A stretch of 64,000 nt of DNA from Echinometra lucunter (GCA_029962745.1 CM057153.1:8252962-8316961); one strand, 5' to 3'; positions 11,821 to 24,918 are shown, counted from the first letter of the stretch. Translations and numbers: made by a program. Notes: generated from the sequence alone by a model not told the origin.

Positions 11821-12641
11821 TTGCCGTCTTATGTTCGTCCATGTCTCATTCGTTTTCATTTCTGTCGAAATGAATTTCTTTTAAATAAAATATCCCTCAG
11901 TCCATTCCTGCCTCAGTCAATTCCTCCTTCAACACTTAATCGGCATTCATTTATTCTTTGAGAAATCAATACGGGACGCAGCTACAAAGAAATCTAGACA
12001 CTTGAGCACGAATATCATGACGTTAATTTCATTGTTGCCGTTGCAAACGGGACGCTAATTGTATCGCTCTTCGCGGCACTTCTAGCCAAAATGTTTGCTT
12101 TGCTGCCCTCCGCTAGCTTTCCATAGCTGGAAAGAGATTTCGCAATATGCACGAGCAATCTTTGTTGGGGTTATAGTCTGCTAAGTTCGTTACATCAGCT
12201 CCAGGAAGTTCCCCCCCCCTCTTATTTCGGATATTTTATGGATGGACGGAGCGGAAAGACGCTATAATATTTCTTGGCTCATCGGCTGAGTGAGTTCAAG
12301 TACAATCTTAATTTTCCGATGGGATATTATGATCCGCAAAAGCATGCTTTCCAATGATGAATGGGGCTTGATTTGTTGAAAGGAGGCCCTGCCTACATAC
12401 ATGCACACTATCACTGAAGTAGCCGTGTGACATTGTGGTGTGTAACGTGATGTCCTTTTTTTTTTCGATGGCCACGAGTGATATTCAGTTACCATGGATA
12501 TTTATTGTGTGACTGAAGCAAAACAGAGTAAACTAGTTGATCGTCACAGCCAATAGTTCATTCCTCTAACGGATATTTATCGGAATATACCATCGCAAAC
12601 GTTCACTTTGTCGGAGCAAAAGGCAGACGACCTGATCAACG
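11821..12641 (+). promoter_or_regulatory. Probable promoter and 5' UTR of the 12642 gene
   Basis: This stretch precedes the first coding exon. It is less AT-rich than its surroundings and CpGs are frequent (for example GCCGTTGCAAACGGGACGC near 12035 and TCTTCGCGGCACTTC near 12067). I cannot place the transcription start: there is no strong TATA box plus initiator pair. The 5' UTR probably includes at least the last 100-200 bases. The frame of the downstream ATG is closed by TGA at 12633-12635, which supports an UTR-to-CDS switch there. The regulatory role is inferred from position and composition. Confidence 0.45.
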
Positions 12642-12788
12642 ATGTTTCCAGCGGCTACAGTGATCGGTCGATCGGACTACTCATCCCACGAGCGCCTGGA
12701 TCGCCCGCTGTCCAAACCTGGAAATTCGCAGTGTCACACACCTTCGCATCAAAGTGATAGAAATCTTCATATTCTTGTTGACGGACAG
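12642..12788 (+). CDS. First coding exon of an unidentified gene
   Basis: This exon encodes 49 residues starting MFPAATVIGRSDYSSHERLD and ending NLHILVDGQ. The ATG is the first in frame after a TGA six bases upstream. The exon ends in CAG at a strong donor, GTGAGC. It lies in the most CpG-containing part of the region. The peptide is polar, rich in Ser, His, Arg and Pro, with no hydrophobic segment, so it is probably a cytosolic or nuclear disordered N-terminus rather than a signal peptide. It joins in phase 0 to 16856-16933. I do not recognise the family and assign no function. An alternative is that translation starts further downstream and this is UTR, but the open frame and clean splice phase make coding more likely. 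Confidence 0.65.
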
Positions 12789-12938
12789 GTGAGCTCCCTT
12801 CCCTTTCCATTTTCTCACTGTTATTTGTTAATGTTTAATTCATAACATTGATAAAAGGTTAGCAGAGGAGAAGAAAGAGCATCTAAAATTACCTAGACCT
12901 ATAAAATTTTAGAGGCTAATCCAACTTGGATTAGGCAG

Positions 12939-12953
12939 GGGGGGGGGGGGGGT
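12939..12953. repeat. Poly-G run
   Basis: About 14 G in intron 1. Confidence 0.95.
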
Positions 12954-13693
12954 GTTAAATGTAAAATGTACCCTAGGCCTAGCCTTATCCAAGAAAAGTT
13001 AGGTGTTCAGTGTTTGCTTGACTTGTTTAATACACTTGATTAATTTCAAGTGATTGCTGTGCAATGCTGTCAAAGCATAAATACTACTAGAAAAAAAGAC
13101 TTTCTGGGCCATTGGCTGATAAGGGTATGAATAATATTTGCAGAACACATGCTATACAAAAATAAAAATAATGTTTCCTCTCCCCTCCCTGGGCAGTGAT
13201 TTGAGACAGAATAGGCACTAGAATTTTTTTAATGAAATGAATACTGGAAATGGATGGTCCATGTATTAAACCTATGGGTATTGGAGAATTCAGTAGACAA
13301 TTAACCTTTCCTCCACCCTTCCCCAGCTAAAAATATGAGGGTATCTTTGCTTTGTTGAAATGGAAGCAGTCAGGTCACGTGATATAAGAGAAGCCATTCT
13401 TAATTTAAGAATGTATCAGAACATTCAAAAGGGAATCATTTTCATTTAATAAAACATGAGCTATCTTATTCAGGATGCATCAGTTGGCTTGGACAGTATT
13501 CACCAGCAACTTTAATGAATTTGATGTTCCACTGTATTCCCATCTCATTTCATGCCTGACTGCTACTGACATAGATTCTAAGAATCCAATCACTCTCTGC
13601 TGCTATACCTTTTTCTAGCCCCTCCCCCCAATTCTGTGACATCTCCACAATGTTAACAGATCAGAATTAGGCAAACATCTCTACCAGTAATTC

Positions 13694-13893
13694 TCCACCC
13701 CCCCCCCCCATAAATGACAATAACTCCCACACAACTTCCCCAGGCCTCAACAGCTACCCCAGCAGTATTAGCAAGTTGTTAATCAGCTGCTTTAGGGACA
13801 TTGTTCTAGGAGGAGGGGGGGGGGGGGGGGGGCTGTCCAATGAAACCATTTATCTCAGAGGGAGAAAGTAGTTGTCAGGGGGGGGGGGGGGGT
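13694..13893. repeat. Cluster of one poly-C and two poly-G runs
   Basis: C run at about 13697-13709, G runs at about 13816-13832 and 13879-13892. Three homopolymer tracts fall within 200 bp in intron 1. Confidence 0.95.
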
Positions 13894-14936
13894 TATATAT
13901 TTCCCAGGAAGCTCTTACTGGGGGAAGGGGTGTTTGATAGGGCAGACCCTGGACCAATGGTAGTAATAATAGTTTATGCATTCCGTATTGATTATTCTGA
14001 TATCATGTTTATGTGTCCATGATCTCCCATCCAGTTATATAGGGGTATCTCATGTGTGCACAGCTGTTTTCTGACTGGGATAAGAACTCACCATGAGGGG
14101 GGTGGTAGATGATAAGATGGAATAGGAGAGAAGGATTCCTTGTCAAGACAGCTGAAATGGTCCAGTAATAAAGGGATGGTATCCATCAATGACAGTATGC
14201 AACAGTTAGAAATCAAGTAAAGATTAAAATGAAAGAGGACAGGTTAGTTAATTAAAATGGATGGTTGATGGTCAACAGGACAGTCCCACTCCTTTGTAAA
14301 TAATTTTTTTTCAGAAAAAGTGAAGAGAAAGGAAGAGAGTTTAGGAATACAAAGAAAAGACAAAGAGAGGAGGGTTCAGTTACTCTGTGGGCAATATTAA
14401 TACGAAAAGGAGAATAGAAGTTTACAGAAAATGAAGGGAAAAGGGAAAAATGCTTTATTAAAAACGTAGAGGGAAATACTAGTAGATAAAATACATGTTA
14501 TAAAAGAACTTAGTGAGGAGAGGTGTTTGTGATGTACTTGTACCTGCAAGTAAATTGAGAATGATGGTTAGGTAAACAGATTTCAAGCAGAGTAAGAAAA
14601 AGTTGAATGTATTTGAAAAGAAGGAGTGACTGAATATTTGTTGACTGTCTTTCCTGATCTGTTCAATTTGGTGGATCCCAAGGTCTCGGGCACTCAACAG
14701 ATAACGAAGGAAAACACTCTTCCCATTACATAAATGATTGTACTTCATTGAAAAGTTCAACATGGGGCTGGTTGGTTGAGTGCATTTACAGGAAATCAAG
14801 ATGGGTCATTGTGAAATTGAAAATGCTCCGAACACAGGAACTAAAAGATGGCATTGCAAGGGTACTGAGGAGGCAAGGAGATAAGGGGATTAGAAAGAGA
14901 TAGAAGATGGGTAGTAAAAGATCAAGTACTTGACTG

Positions 14937-15253
14937 AAAAAGGAAAAGAAAAAGAAGGGAGGGAGGATGAAGAGGAGGAAGGAAAGGAAGAGGAAGAAAA
15001 AGGAAAAGGAGGAGGAGAGGAAGAAGAAAAAAGAAGAAGGAAGAAGAAGGAAGAAGAAGAAGAAAAGAAGAAGAAGAAGAAGAAGAAGAAGAAGAAGAAG
15101 AAGAAGCAGAAGCAGAAGAAGAAGAAGAAGAAGAAGAAGAAGAAGAAGAAGAAGAAGAAGAAGAAGAAGAAGAAGAAGAAGAAGAAGAAGAAGAAGAAGA
15201 AGAAGAAGAAGAAGAAGAAGAAGAAGAAGAAGAAGAAGAAGAAGAAGAAGAAG

Positions 15254-15285
<32 letters not shown>
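14937..15285. repeat. Purine tract with a long (GAA)n core
   Basis: About 350 bases that are almost all A or G on the plus strand. From about 15060 to 15285 this is a nearly pure GAA array of some 75 units, broken by two GCA units near 15107. Such mirror-symmetric purine tracts can form triplex DNA, and the length is expected to be polymorphic. Confidence 0.97.
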
Positions 15286-15286
<1 letters not shown>

Positions 15287-16855
15287 TTGGGGTGTAAAGC
15301 TGTTATTGTAGGATGATAGAATTAAGAGATTGGAATAGAAAATAAATAAGAGGAGAAAGGATTTGTCAAGGGACATAGATTTAATGCTAAATCTCAATAT
15401 TAACATTCAGATCAGCTTTTGTCAAGCAGTTCCATGGGCAAGCAATGATTTATGAACTATTAATACTATAGGGTATCATACTGAACCAGTCATGGACATC
15501 AGCCCATTACATACACTCTAATAGTACTGTAAAATAAGTGAATAGAAGTGAGGATGTGTGGATGGAAAAGAAAATTGGTAAGCTAAATTTAGAGAATGTT
15601 CATGTCTCCTGCCCTTGAACTGTAGTGTTGCCTCTTTTCTTATTTGCATCAAAGACCAAATCAAATCAGGCATTACAGCACATGCTTTCTCCACCAGTGA
15701 AGAATATGCTATCTTCCTTATCACATTACTACTTAGAAGTGGAATTAATGAAGTTATACACATTAAATGTTGTTATGGGGCCCTCTCCTTTCCGCTATTC
15801 TGGCATTGCTCCACCCGAAAAAGCACTCTACCTCATCATGCTGTATTGATATCAGGTAGTTCTGATACAGGGCAGCGCTGTCCTACATAGATGGCTCTCT
15901 CTTAATTCAATCAAAATTGTCCCAGTTGATTAAAACTCTGGCATTGAGATGTAGCAATCGTATGCTATGGGTATATCTTTCATTCTTAATTTCCATGGGA
16001 CAGTGTATCGCTGAATGTATTGTAGCCCCCTGGATGTTTAGTTACTGTCAGCAACTACTTGCATATATGAAATAGATCTATCCATTTCATACATTTATTG
16101 ATAAATGCCAGTTAGTAATGAAATATTATTCTCATTTAACTATTCTACATTGTATAGATACATATATAATTGGTAGTTCTGTCAATGTTATTATGTTATG
16201 TGTACTGAGATGGAATCGCGATACACATTTAGCATATTAAAAAGATTACTTACAGTTACTGAATTTTTTCATTAATATATGGGATACAAATTGATTTTTG
16301 GTATAATACACCTTTTCAAAACATTTCAGCAAGAGTTACCAGGGGCATAATATCTCACCAGGATGAACATGAATGAATTAATTAGCTTTCATTCATTGAA
16401 AATACAACACAGTCATGGCTTTATTACCATCTTTTGGAAAAACATAAATTGCAGAATCCTTTAAAGGTAGTAGCCCACAATGCACAACATTGTTTCAGAA
16501 TTTCAAGAGAAATAAGCTAATTTCAATTTTGAATGACAGATATTAATGTAAAACTATCATGTTATCAAATTTACAATGATATTTCAAAGAATAAATGAAA
16601 AATGAGTGGTTTTACTCGCAAAGCATCAGGAAGATCCCTTTACAAAACAAAACAAAATAAAAGAAAATTTGTGTTGAATATTTCCTTCTCTACCCTAAAC
16701 GGGAATGTACTGGGATTTAAAACTTTACAAGTGTTTTTCTGTGGCTTCAAGCAATCTAAAGATTGTGCAGATTGTGTTCCACTTGCAAATGTGGGCTACT
16801 AGCTTTAAAAAAAGTATGTTGCTAAGCAATCTCTCTTATTTGGTCTTGATTCCAG

Positions 16856-16933
16856 GGAACTTCAGGAGCTTCTGGAACCTACGCTCGCATGAGAGCAGGA
16901 TCCGTTCCACAGTCAACATTTGGTGACTCCACG
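16856..16933 (+). CDS. Second coding exon of the same unidentified gene
   Basis: A 78-base (26-codon) exon with a good acceptor (pyrimidine-rich ...TTGATTCCAG) and a strong donor (GTAAGA). In phase 0 it reads GTSGASGTYARMRAGSVPQS followed by TFGDST, with no stop, and continues directly from exon 1. Both phase and strand agree with exon 1, and the exon is GC-richer than the AT-rich intron around it. The sequence is Gly/Ser/Thr-rich and looks like a flexible linker with possible phosphosites (RAGS, TFGDST). No domain is recognisable. Its length, a multiple of three, would allow in-frame skipping. Confidence 0.65.
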
Positions 16934-17138
16934 GTAAGATGATGATCCAGCTGACATCTGCTTGTAAGATGGTGTTTGGAAAGCATCATTTTGTGTCCAT
17001 GGGATGCTTGTGGCTACTCTGTTTACAGTGGTGATGTGGGTCATAATTTCTACAATGATCTTTGCCTGTAGTAGCATGTGGCATAGAGCTATTAAACAGT
17101 AATTTGGAGGAAAGAATGGGGACAGAACATGGATGCAG

Positions 17139-17232
17139 GAGAGAGAGAGAGGGAGGAAGAGGGGAGAGGAGAGAGATAGAGGGGAAAGAGGAAATAGGAG
17201 AGAGGAGAGTAAGAGAGAGAGAGAGAGAGCAA
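17139..17232. repeat. GA-rich purine tract
   Basis: GAGAGAGAGGGAGGAAGAGG type repeat in intron 2. Confidence 0.9.
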
Positions 17233-18011
17233 GAGAGTTGAGGGATCGATTCAAATCCGTAATAAGTAAATGAATGAAAGCAATTAATCTACCAATGTTT
17301 ATTTTATAAAGATGATGGATCCTTGAAATTCTTTTACCATTGATGTAGGGTTGGCCTGTTAGTTAATTAAAGCCTATATATTTCCTAAATGAAGCTTGAA
17401 TTTCTTTATGATGGAATGACTGAGATTTGAAAAGGATAAAGATAAGGTTGCCATTAAAGAGAATCATTTGCCCTATGCAGTACTCTGTATTTGCAGGTTC
17501 AGTGGCGACTATTAAACAGTGTAATTTGAATGCCATTAATTTTTTTTGGGCAATGTTTGAGATTTATTAAACCTACTACTACTTGATGAAAAATTTAAAA
17601 CAGATGGACATGTTTCACAGTATGTTATGATGTAAGCATTATTGCAAATTCTATTCATTTGCATTGTGTTTCAAATATTTTTTTAATATTCTGATTATGG
17701 CAGGTTAATTAGTGGGAAATAAGTACTACAGCAGTAGCTTTATTTGATGTTTTATACAGAATGCAGAGAAAGAAGAATTGTTAACTGATTAGATATTATT
17801 GAGCAAAAAGAGACATGATCTTTAAATGAGATATAATTTGATTTTGTAGAATCACAAGTCTGAAGGACCCAAGTGTCATTCAGTAATCCTCTATTAAAGC
17901 CGCCACGAAAGACCAATAAAACGTGTGTCACGGACGCTTTCTGGAGGATGAGACTGAGAAAACCCATAGGAAATTGATATTGATTTTTCTTGTGCTTCAC
18001 TTCACTGTCAG

Positions 18012-18089
18012 GGGTACCCAATGTCAACGGTGCCCACTATCTCTAGCCAATTTAAAGATACGTTAGTGACGACACGTCGGCACACGTTT
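18012..18089 (+). CDS. Possible third coding exon (weak)
   Basis: A well-formed acceptor (TTTTTCTTGTGCTTCACTTCACTGTCAG) precedes a frame open in phase 0, which is the phase left by exon 2. It reads GYPMSTVPTISSQFKDTLVT then TRRHTF. The best donor is a mediocre GTAAAC at 18090; without splicing the frame ends at TGA about 18108. The composition matches the Ser/Thr-rich style of the first two exons and CpGs are more frequent here. However, the surrounding block 17860-18120 is also CpG-bearing outside the proposed exon, so this may be a conserved non-coding element. Confidence 0.25.
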
Positions 18090-20534
18090 GTAAACCTCCT
18101 GATTACGTGACTTATGCAACATAAATGAGGGTATTGGAATGTTAGCTACATTGTCATGCCGTAGTCATGGTAGCATTGCTGACCCCAAAGTGTTGGTGAC
18201 CAAGCATTTTTGTGAGTGTGCATTATATTTGCAAAACTTGAGAAAAAAAGCAATGTTGAGAGCTTCCAAATTCTAGAAGGAAAGGCTATGAATAAATAGA
18301 TTTTCATTGTGTTGAGAATTGGGTGCATAGGTAGTTAAAGATTAAACTCTTCAAAAAAGAATTCATCAAGTGTTGGATTTTCTTCATTATGGCTATTCCC
18401 AGCTCACTATTATTAAATTAACTTGCATTTGACATTCTAATTAGGAAATTGGTAAATCTAATAAGAAAATAACAATTTTTTACTCAACGTCATTATTCTA
18501 ATGCATGCATTTTCAATCAGTTCTGAAATTTGTACAAATTAAAGTAATATGTAGCATATCACAAGCTAAACATACAGAAACTAGAAAAACAAGTAGAAAC
18601 TATACTTTCTACATGTACTTCCTTTCTTTTGTACACATCTCATTCAACTTACTATGTTGGTGAAATGCTTGGTGAAATGGAGTGGCCCACGGGTAAAGAT
18701 TCTTCCAGTGCACAAAATGTGTATTGTTGTCTGTATCATTTTTGTGTTCTCTCCAAGCCTTTGTGTGCCACTCCTGTTTTGCTAAGCTATTATGTTGAAG
18801 AAGACTTGTAGTCCTTTTGTGCATTCTATACTTACATGTAGCTGACACCTAATCATGGTAATGACTATATGGTTGGTTCATATGATCATGAATTTCAGCT
18901 AGTGAATTTAAAGTGTCAAAGTACCTTCAGGTTATCTATCTGTATTCACCTTTGAAATTCAAGCTAGTGCAGATACATTAACCAGATGACTCTTGTAATA
19001 AAATCATCTGACTATATTTTGCTCTTATACATTAAAAACCAGCTTTATGCAATATCACATGCATGTTTTTAGGATAAGTTTTTAGTCTCTCTCTCTCTTA
19101 CTTCTCTGTTAGCCCTATCCTTTTGTTTCACTTCTATCACTTTGTCCTTCAGCTGTCCATGTATGTGCCATTGTGTAATTATGCCATTGTCTTATTGTTC
19201 CACAGGTATTACTTCTTTGAATCCATTACATGTAAATTAAACTGGCTTTTGTTGTCAATACTCCAAATATTATTACAACAATATATTTAATTAGATCACT
19301 AGAATTCATGAAGAATCTTTCTTTCAAAAAGACCAGCATACAGATGGCAGAAGATAATTCCTTATCTAGGTCACCATATAGCCTAATGCAATTGATTCAA
19401 CGTAGTGTTACACTCTTCCTAAACAAAGGAGGGTTTCTATGGCTTATCCTGATATCAACCCGCAGAATTTTAATCTTGGGGCATGAAGCGTCCTATTGCT
19501 GATTATTTATAGATTCGGCAGCTAATTTCACGCCCCGGTGATCAGCTACTTACGTTAAAGTGCGCATCAGTTCATTACGCGTGGTCAAGTGATTGGTAAC
19601 TCTCACAGGGGGTCATTAAGAAATCACAGTGCCGCACTGTGTGTGAATAAAAATCAAGTGATGCGCTGAAGAAATACCCTGGATGAGTTGTGGGGACTAG
19701 GGGACTAGGAGCTCATCTTGTCCTTGTCCCTCTTCCAAAATCCAAATTGAATACATTTTATGCTCAGTACCTAGCTCCAAGACTTAGGCCACCTTTTGAA
19801 TAGTGAACAGTCCTAAAGTCTGATGACCCCTTTTTTTTACCGCCAGGAATTTTGTGAGTGTTGTGCCTCCCTTTCCTTACAAAATACTGGATCCACCCCT
19901 GGGGGAACCAAGTCTGATCTAGCTGCAAGCTGGTGTCTCTGTAATGAAGGTGAACATGAACAGACTGTATGGACTGCAATAGCTTTATGTGATGGGCATA
20001 CAATGAGTAGGGTCTCCTTAAAGGGAAGATACATGAATATTTGAGGTTTGTTTTAAAGAGTTGAACATTAAGGAAAACTTTCTTTACATGACACTCTCAT
20101 GAATGATCATCTGACAGGACACTTTTACAAATTTAAACATTTTCTTAGTCAATTAACAATTCACCGCTTGAATCTTAATGGCTTGTTGAATTTGCTAAAG
20201 TTTCTGAATGCACATTAGTATTCATGGAATGATAATGTTCATAAATCCATTTTAGGAGCTTAGCCAGTATTGACTTCATATCTTGGTTAGACCAAATATG
20301 AATCCTGCATACTTAATCCATTCACTACCGAATACTGTCGTTTCCTCTGAATCTGATACATTAACCACCACGTTTGTGGGGGCTATGGGTTAACGATATA
20401 AGTGTCACTGTCTATAGCACCAGAGATTTATCTTGATTAGGGTCCCTTGATAAGGAGTTCCATTAATACAACCCATGGTGGATTACATCAGAATTTCAAC
20501 TGATGAGACTTAATTAACATTATTTTGTACTGCT

Positions 20535-20628
20535 CTCTCTCTCTCTCTCCCTCTCTTTCTCTCTCCCTCCCTCTCTTTCTCTCTCCCTCCCTCTCTTTCT
20601 CTCTCCCTCCCTCTCTTTCTCACTCTTT
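20535..20628. repeat. CT minisatellite
   Basis: A pyrimidine tract in which the 20-base unit CTCTCTCCCTCCCTCTCTTT is repeated about three times after a plain CT stretch. Confidence 0.9.
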
Positions 20629-23600
20629 TAGTTACAATTTTTTTTTTTTTTACAGTAATTTGGATTTAGAAATGAAAGACACTCTTCTCTAAATGGATTA
20701 TATATCCCCCAAATGCATGAGCTTTCATTTATACTCGTTTTGAAAATATTAGGTCTGCTCTTTGCTTTACTGGGCTATTGAAATACAGTATTGTACGATG
20801 CTTCTCCACAAAGGCTACCTGATATATTTGTAAATGTTACAGATGGCACAACCATAATCTATTATATTAATTTTGTATATACAGTATTTGGTTTCCCTTT
20901 TTTATATGCAACGTCATCAGTGAAATGCATAGAGCTGTAGTCTAATAATACATTTCAAACACCTCACATCACTCCTCTTCCAGGGTATGTTACTGAATGA
21001 AACACAAAATGTTGAGGCTTGGATGGTTTTCAAATTAAGAAAATAACTGCAGTTCCGCTGATGTATGTACATTACAGTGGTCTAATGACCTTTACAAAGC
21101 ATGAAGGACAAATGATTTGATGCTTATTGCAGAAATGAACATCCAAAATACTCAATGACATGTTTGTGTCAGTGACATTGACTAGGGAGTCCATGGTGGT
21201 ATACTATAAAAATCCAAGTTTTTCAAGTAAGCTTGATTTGACTTGATATGTGGGAGAGCAATGGCTACAACCAGGATGGGGCCAGGGTTCAAAACCAAGT
21301 TTGCTAATGTCCTTTAGAAAGGCATTGATCCTTATTACCAAGTCCTTCAAATAGGACTTATGCCATGAATTCCTTGGTGACTGACAGGCATACATACTTT
21401 CTCACCACTAAACCAGCAAACTCTTCATACAACCTTTAGGATAGGATGTAAAGCTGTAGGTACCATTTGGCTTTTGTACAAGCTTACATATATGTGCTTT
21501 CTTATAATGGAATAAACCATCAGACATTACAACAATTTATAGATCTTGCAATGAGTATATATTTTAAGCATTTAGAAATGGATTCAGTTCCAATGGTTTT
21601 TCAAATAGATTGCGCCTTCTTATCAGTAAACCATCAAAGTACACCTTGCAATAATGCCTATTATAGAAGTGATGATCTTGCTATAAAATGCACAGTATAA
21701 AATTATTAGAATAGGATACACATCCGAAGCTTTTGGGCTCATTTGGCTGTATTACTAAAATTCATAAATCAACACGTTGAAAACCATTGCACTAATACAC
21801 CACACAAGTTGTTGGCTAGGAGCCAAAAGAGAATTACTGGTGACATGATGTAAAATCATGAGTTGTGGCATTTTTAGTACTCAGATATGTTAATATGATT
21901 AGTAGCATTTTTTAGAAAAAAAAAAGGAAAAGAAAGACATTGTGAATGGCTGCATTGCACATTGTTTTACCCTTGATTTCTATATATCCTACATGTTCAT
22001 CCAGCTATTTTACATACTAATGATTAATTCATAGTTTGATATATATGTAGTAGACATGTACGTCATAGCCTAGAATTGTACAAGGTCCTGTTTGGTTTCC
22101 TTTTGTGCTTAATTATCGCCAATACGGAAAATCGCATCGCCAGCACAGCAATTATGTACCTGGGTCTCTTTTGAATCATCTATGTACAAACAATTTGGCT
22201 TGGCTTGGTGATTAGATTTTATTCCTTTCTTGTCCAGCAATTAGATTTTGATTAGCAGGGCTGGGGTGGAACTAGACTCTGGATCAGGTCGGGATGTAAT
22301 AGACCTATTGTGCTTGATGCGGAATGGTATTATTGTTGAAAGGGAGTAGGGAAAAGGTATTTACGAAATGGGGCGGATAATTAGCTGATTGTAATAAGCA
22401 ATATAAATGTAAAAATATATTCTGCAGACCTACTTCAGTTAATGAACAAGTTTGCTTTTTCTATCATGTATCCCTGTGTGAAGTCATCATTTGTTAATTT
22501 GACTTCATATCTGTTGATACTGTGACGAAATATACTTCTACCACTACTAAACTCAAAAACTACCAAAATTGTTTCCACTGAAACGGTACCACGAAAAATT
22601 ACTGCTTCCAGCACCACCTTATCACCACTACTATTGCTGTTGGTAAGGTGCCTACCAAGCTTGTTGTACACAAGTCTATGGGAGCTTAACATGCAGCATT
22701 TGTACCATGGCACATGTATCATCCAGTTATCATCAATTTCTCATCAAACTTCTGAGGTGTTGAACAATGCAAATAGCGAATATATTCCAGTTCGTGCAAT
22801 GTCACGAGATTTCGCATTCCGTGAAAGAGTGACTTAACTTCTATCCTACAAGGCAAAGCCACGTTGAAAAAAAGGTAGCTCCTTCATCTTATGCAAAATC
22901 TTGTACTGTTTCACTCATGTCTCAGATAGATATTTTTTGCAGGGGGAGGGAGGAGGTGATGTTATATCATTTTATATATATGTCTGTAAGCAATGATTTG
23001 CTTGGAAGCTGCAGATGATGCATGAGCTTATTTTTGTTTTTTCATGATTTTTTTTTTTAGTTGTGATCTTATATGGTATCTCTTACAAAACAAGTTGTAT
23101 GGCTGCTTTCCAAATAGTCCTGTCATGGCATCATTAATCATCATTTTACTGACTTTCACTAAACAAAAAAATCCTTATATAATAATGTGGTTCAAGAAAA
23201 TTTTCTTCTCAATTTGTACATTGCAATATATCACAATAATATCACTGTAAATAAATTACTAGCATTAGAAGGAAGATTTTGGCTTATATTTCTGTATTTG
23301 TTTGTGATACAGTTTTTGAGTGTGTGAAAATCAAGTCAGAAAATGATTATTATGCAAGCAATTCTAAAAATGCCTTATATTAGTATCACTTCAATTTTGG
23401 GGACATGCAGTGATTCAGGTGATAGATGTGTATGTAATAATATATGTACAATACATGTAGGTGTGTTGTTCAGCTTATAAAAATTACAATGTGCAAATTG
23501 AGCTGAAAATTTTCAATTTCAGTGAGTGACCTTTTGTCTGAACCACTCCTAAAAATACAGGTACTGAATAACATGAAAGAAAATGGAGGTCATTTGTTTC

Positions 23601-24656
23601 TGTATATATATGTAGCATTATGTTTAAAGCACAGGATGTATACGCCATGGAGAGTTTACAATATACCGGTATATTGCTTGTACCAAAAAGGTGCTAGCAT
23701 GCAAAGGATTAACTTTACTCTTTTTTTTTCTTCATTTTATTGACTTCATTTGTTTATATTAAATGAACATACATAACAGTCCTTTTAAAAGCAATAAATT
23801 TCTGAAATCCATTAAAAACTTGTTCTCATCTGCATTTGCCACACTCGACCCAGGTGTAGTAGGATGGTACCCTGGTAGGATTCATTCCTTGAATGCACTA
23901 AGCCATACATACGGTTGCTGTGCTAAAGCTGCATGGGGTAATATTATTGCGGGGCCATCTACCGAAGAGGCTACATTGGGCAAACAAGACATAGTAGTAT
24001 CATTTTTACTATTATTAATCGCAAGGCTACTGATTTCATCCTTTCCTTCAGGCTTAATACAAGAGCTGCCCTGTTCCAGTAGGCAACAGGTAAACAGAAG
24101 GGCGTACTTAGTGGAAGAATTGACTAAATGCTTTGGTGGGACTACATTGAAATTCAGACTGTGTACAGTTTGTAAAATGTCTTTGAATACCCCCAAAATC
24201 GTGGCGATATACGTTAGGGGCAATTGTTTCACCATGAAGTGACAGCCACATGGAGATTGATAAGGATGTATGTAATAATCAATCAGTTGATTGTTTTAGA
24301 AATCAATATGGCCTTGAAGATGATGCATCCCCTTTTTGTTATTGATCACTAATATGTTAATTAATTATAGCTGTTGCTGCATGACTGTGCATTAATGGGC
24401 TTCTCATAATAGATGGTATCCATGCAGTGTCAAGGCTGTACATTGCTTTTATAGGTCCTTGGTATGCCATAAATGCAGAATGTACTTGAGTTGATGAAAA
24501 GCTGGTAACTAATTAATAATGATATCCCAGAACACCTCATTTCCACATGAACATTACCAGGCTCATACAGATTTTTTGTTTGTTGTTTGTTATAAGTTGA
24601 AGTTGACTGTTATTAGCTGTGTATTATATTCTGCTCATGTTATGATTTCAGAAAAT

Positions 24657-24918
24657 TTGAGAGAGAGAGGAAGAGAAAGATGTAGAGACAGAAAGAGAGG
24701 GAGAGAGAAAGCGATGGAAAGAAAAATAGAGAAGAGAGGGAGAGAGAGAGAGAAAGAAGAGAAAAGTAAATGGAGGTAGATAGATAAAGAGAGGGAGAGA
24801 GAAAGCAATGGAAAGAAAAATAGAGAAGAGAGGGAGAGAGAGAGGAAGAAGAGAAAAGTAAATGGAGGTAGATAGATAAAGAGAGGGAGAGAGAACAGAA
24901 AGAGGAGAAAAGAAGGAA
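24657..24918. repeat. GA-rich tandem repeat, 94-bp unit
   Basis: GAGAGGGAGAGAGAAAGC[GA]ATGG begins at about 24695 and again at about 24789. The unit includes AGTAAATGGAGGTAGATAG, so it is a minisatellite rather than a plain microsatellite. Confidence 0.85.

Larger units (their letters stand above)
12789..16855 (+). other. Intron 1 (about 4.07 kb)
   Basis: Bounded by GTGAGC at the donor and CTCTCTTATTTGGTCTTGATTCCAG at the acceptor. It contains several G or C runs and the long GAA purine tract listed separately, and otherwise plain AT-rich sequence. Open frames near 15518-15890 overlap on both strands, lack known domains and are not called. The apparent long Lys, Arg or Leu proteins across 14786-15406 are translations of the GAA repeat. 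Confidence 0.6.

Noticed and set aside
14786..15406. Long proteins of Leu, Lys or Arg on both strands
   Set aside because: They are direct translations of the GAA repeat.
21204..21420. tRNA-like A and B box sequences on the minus strand
   Set aside because: The boxes are about 150 bases apart and no cloverleaf can be drawn; at most an old SINE.
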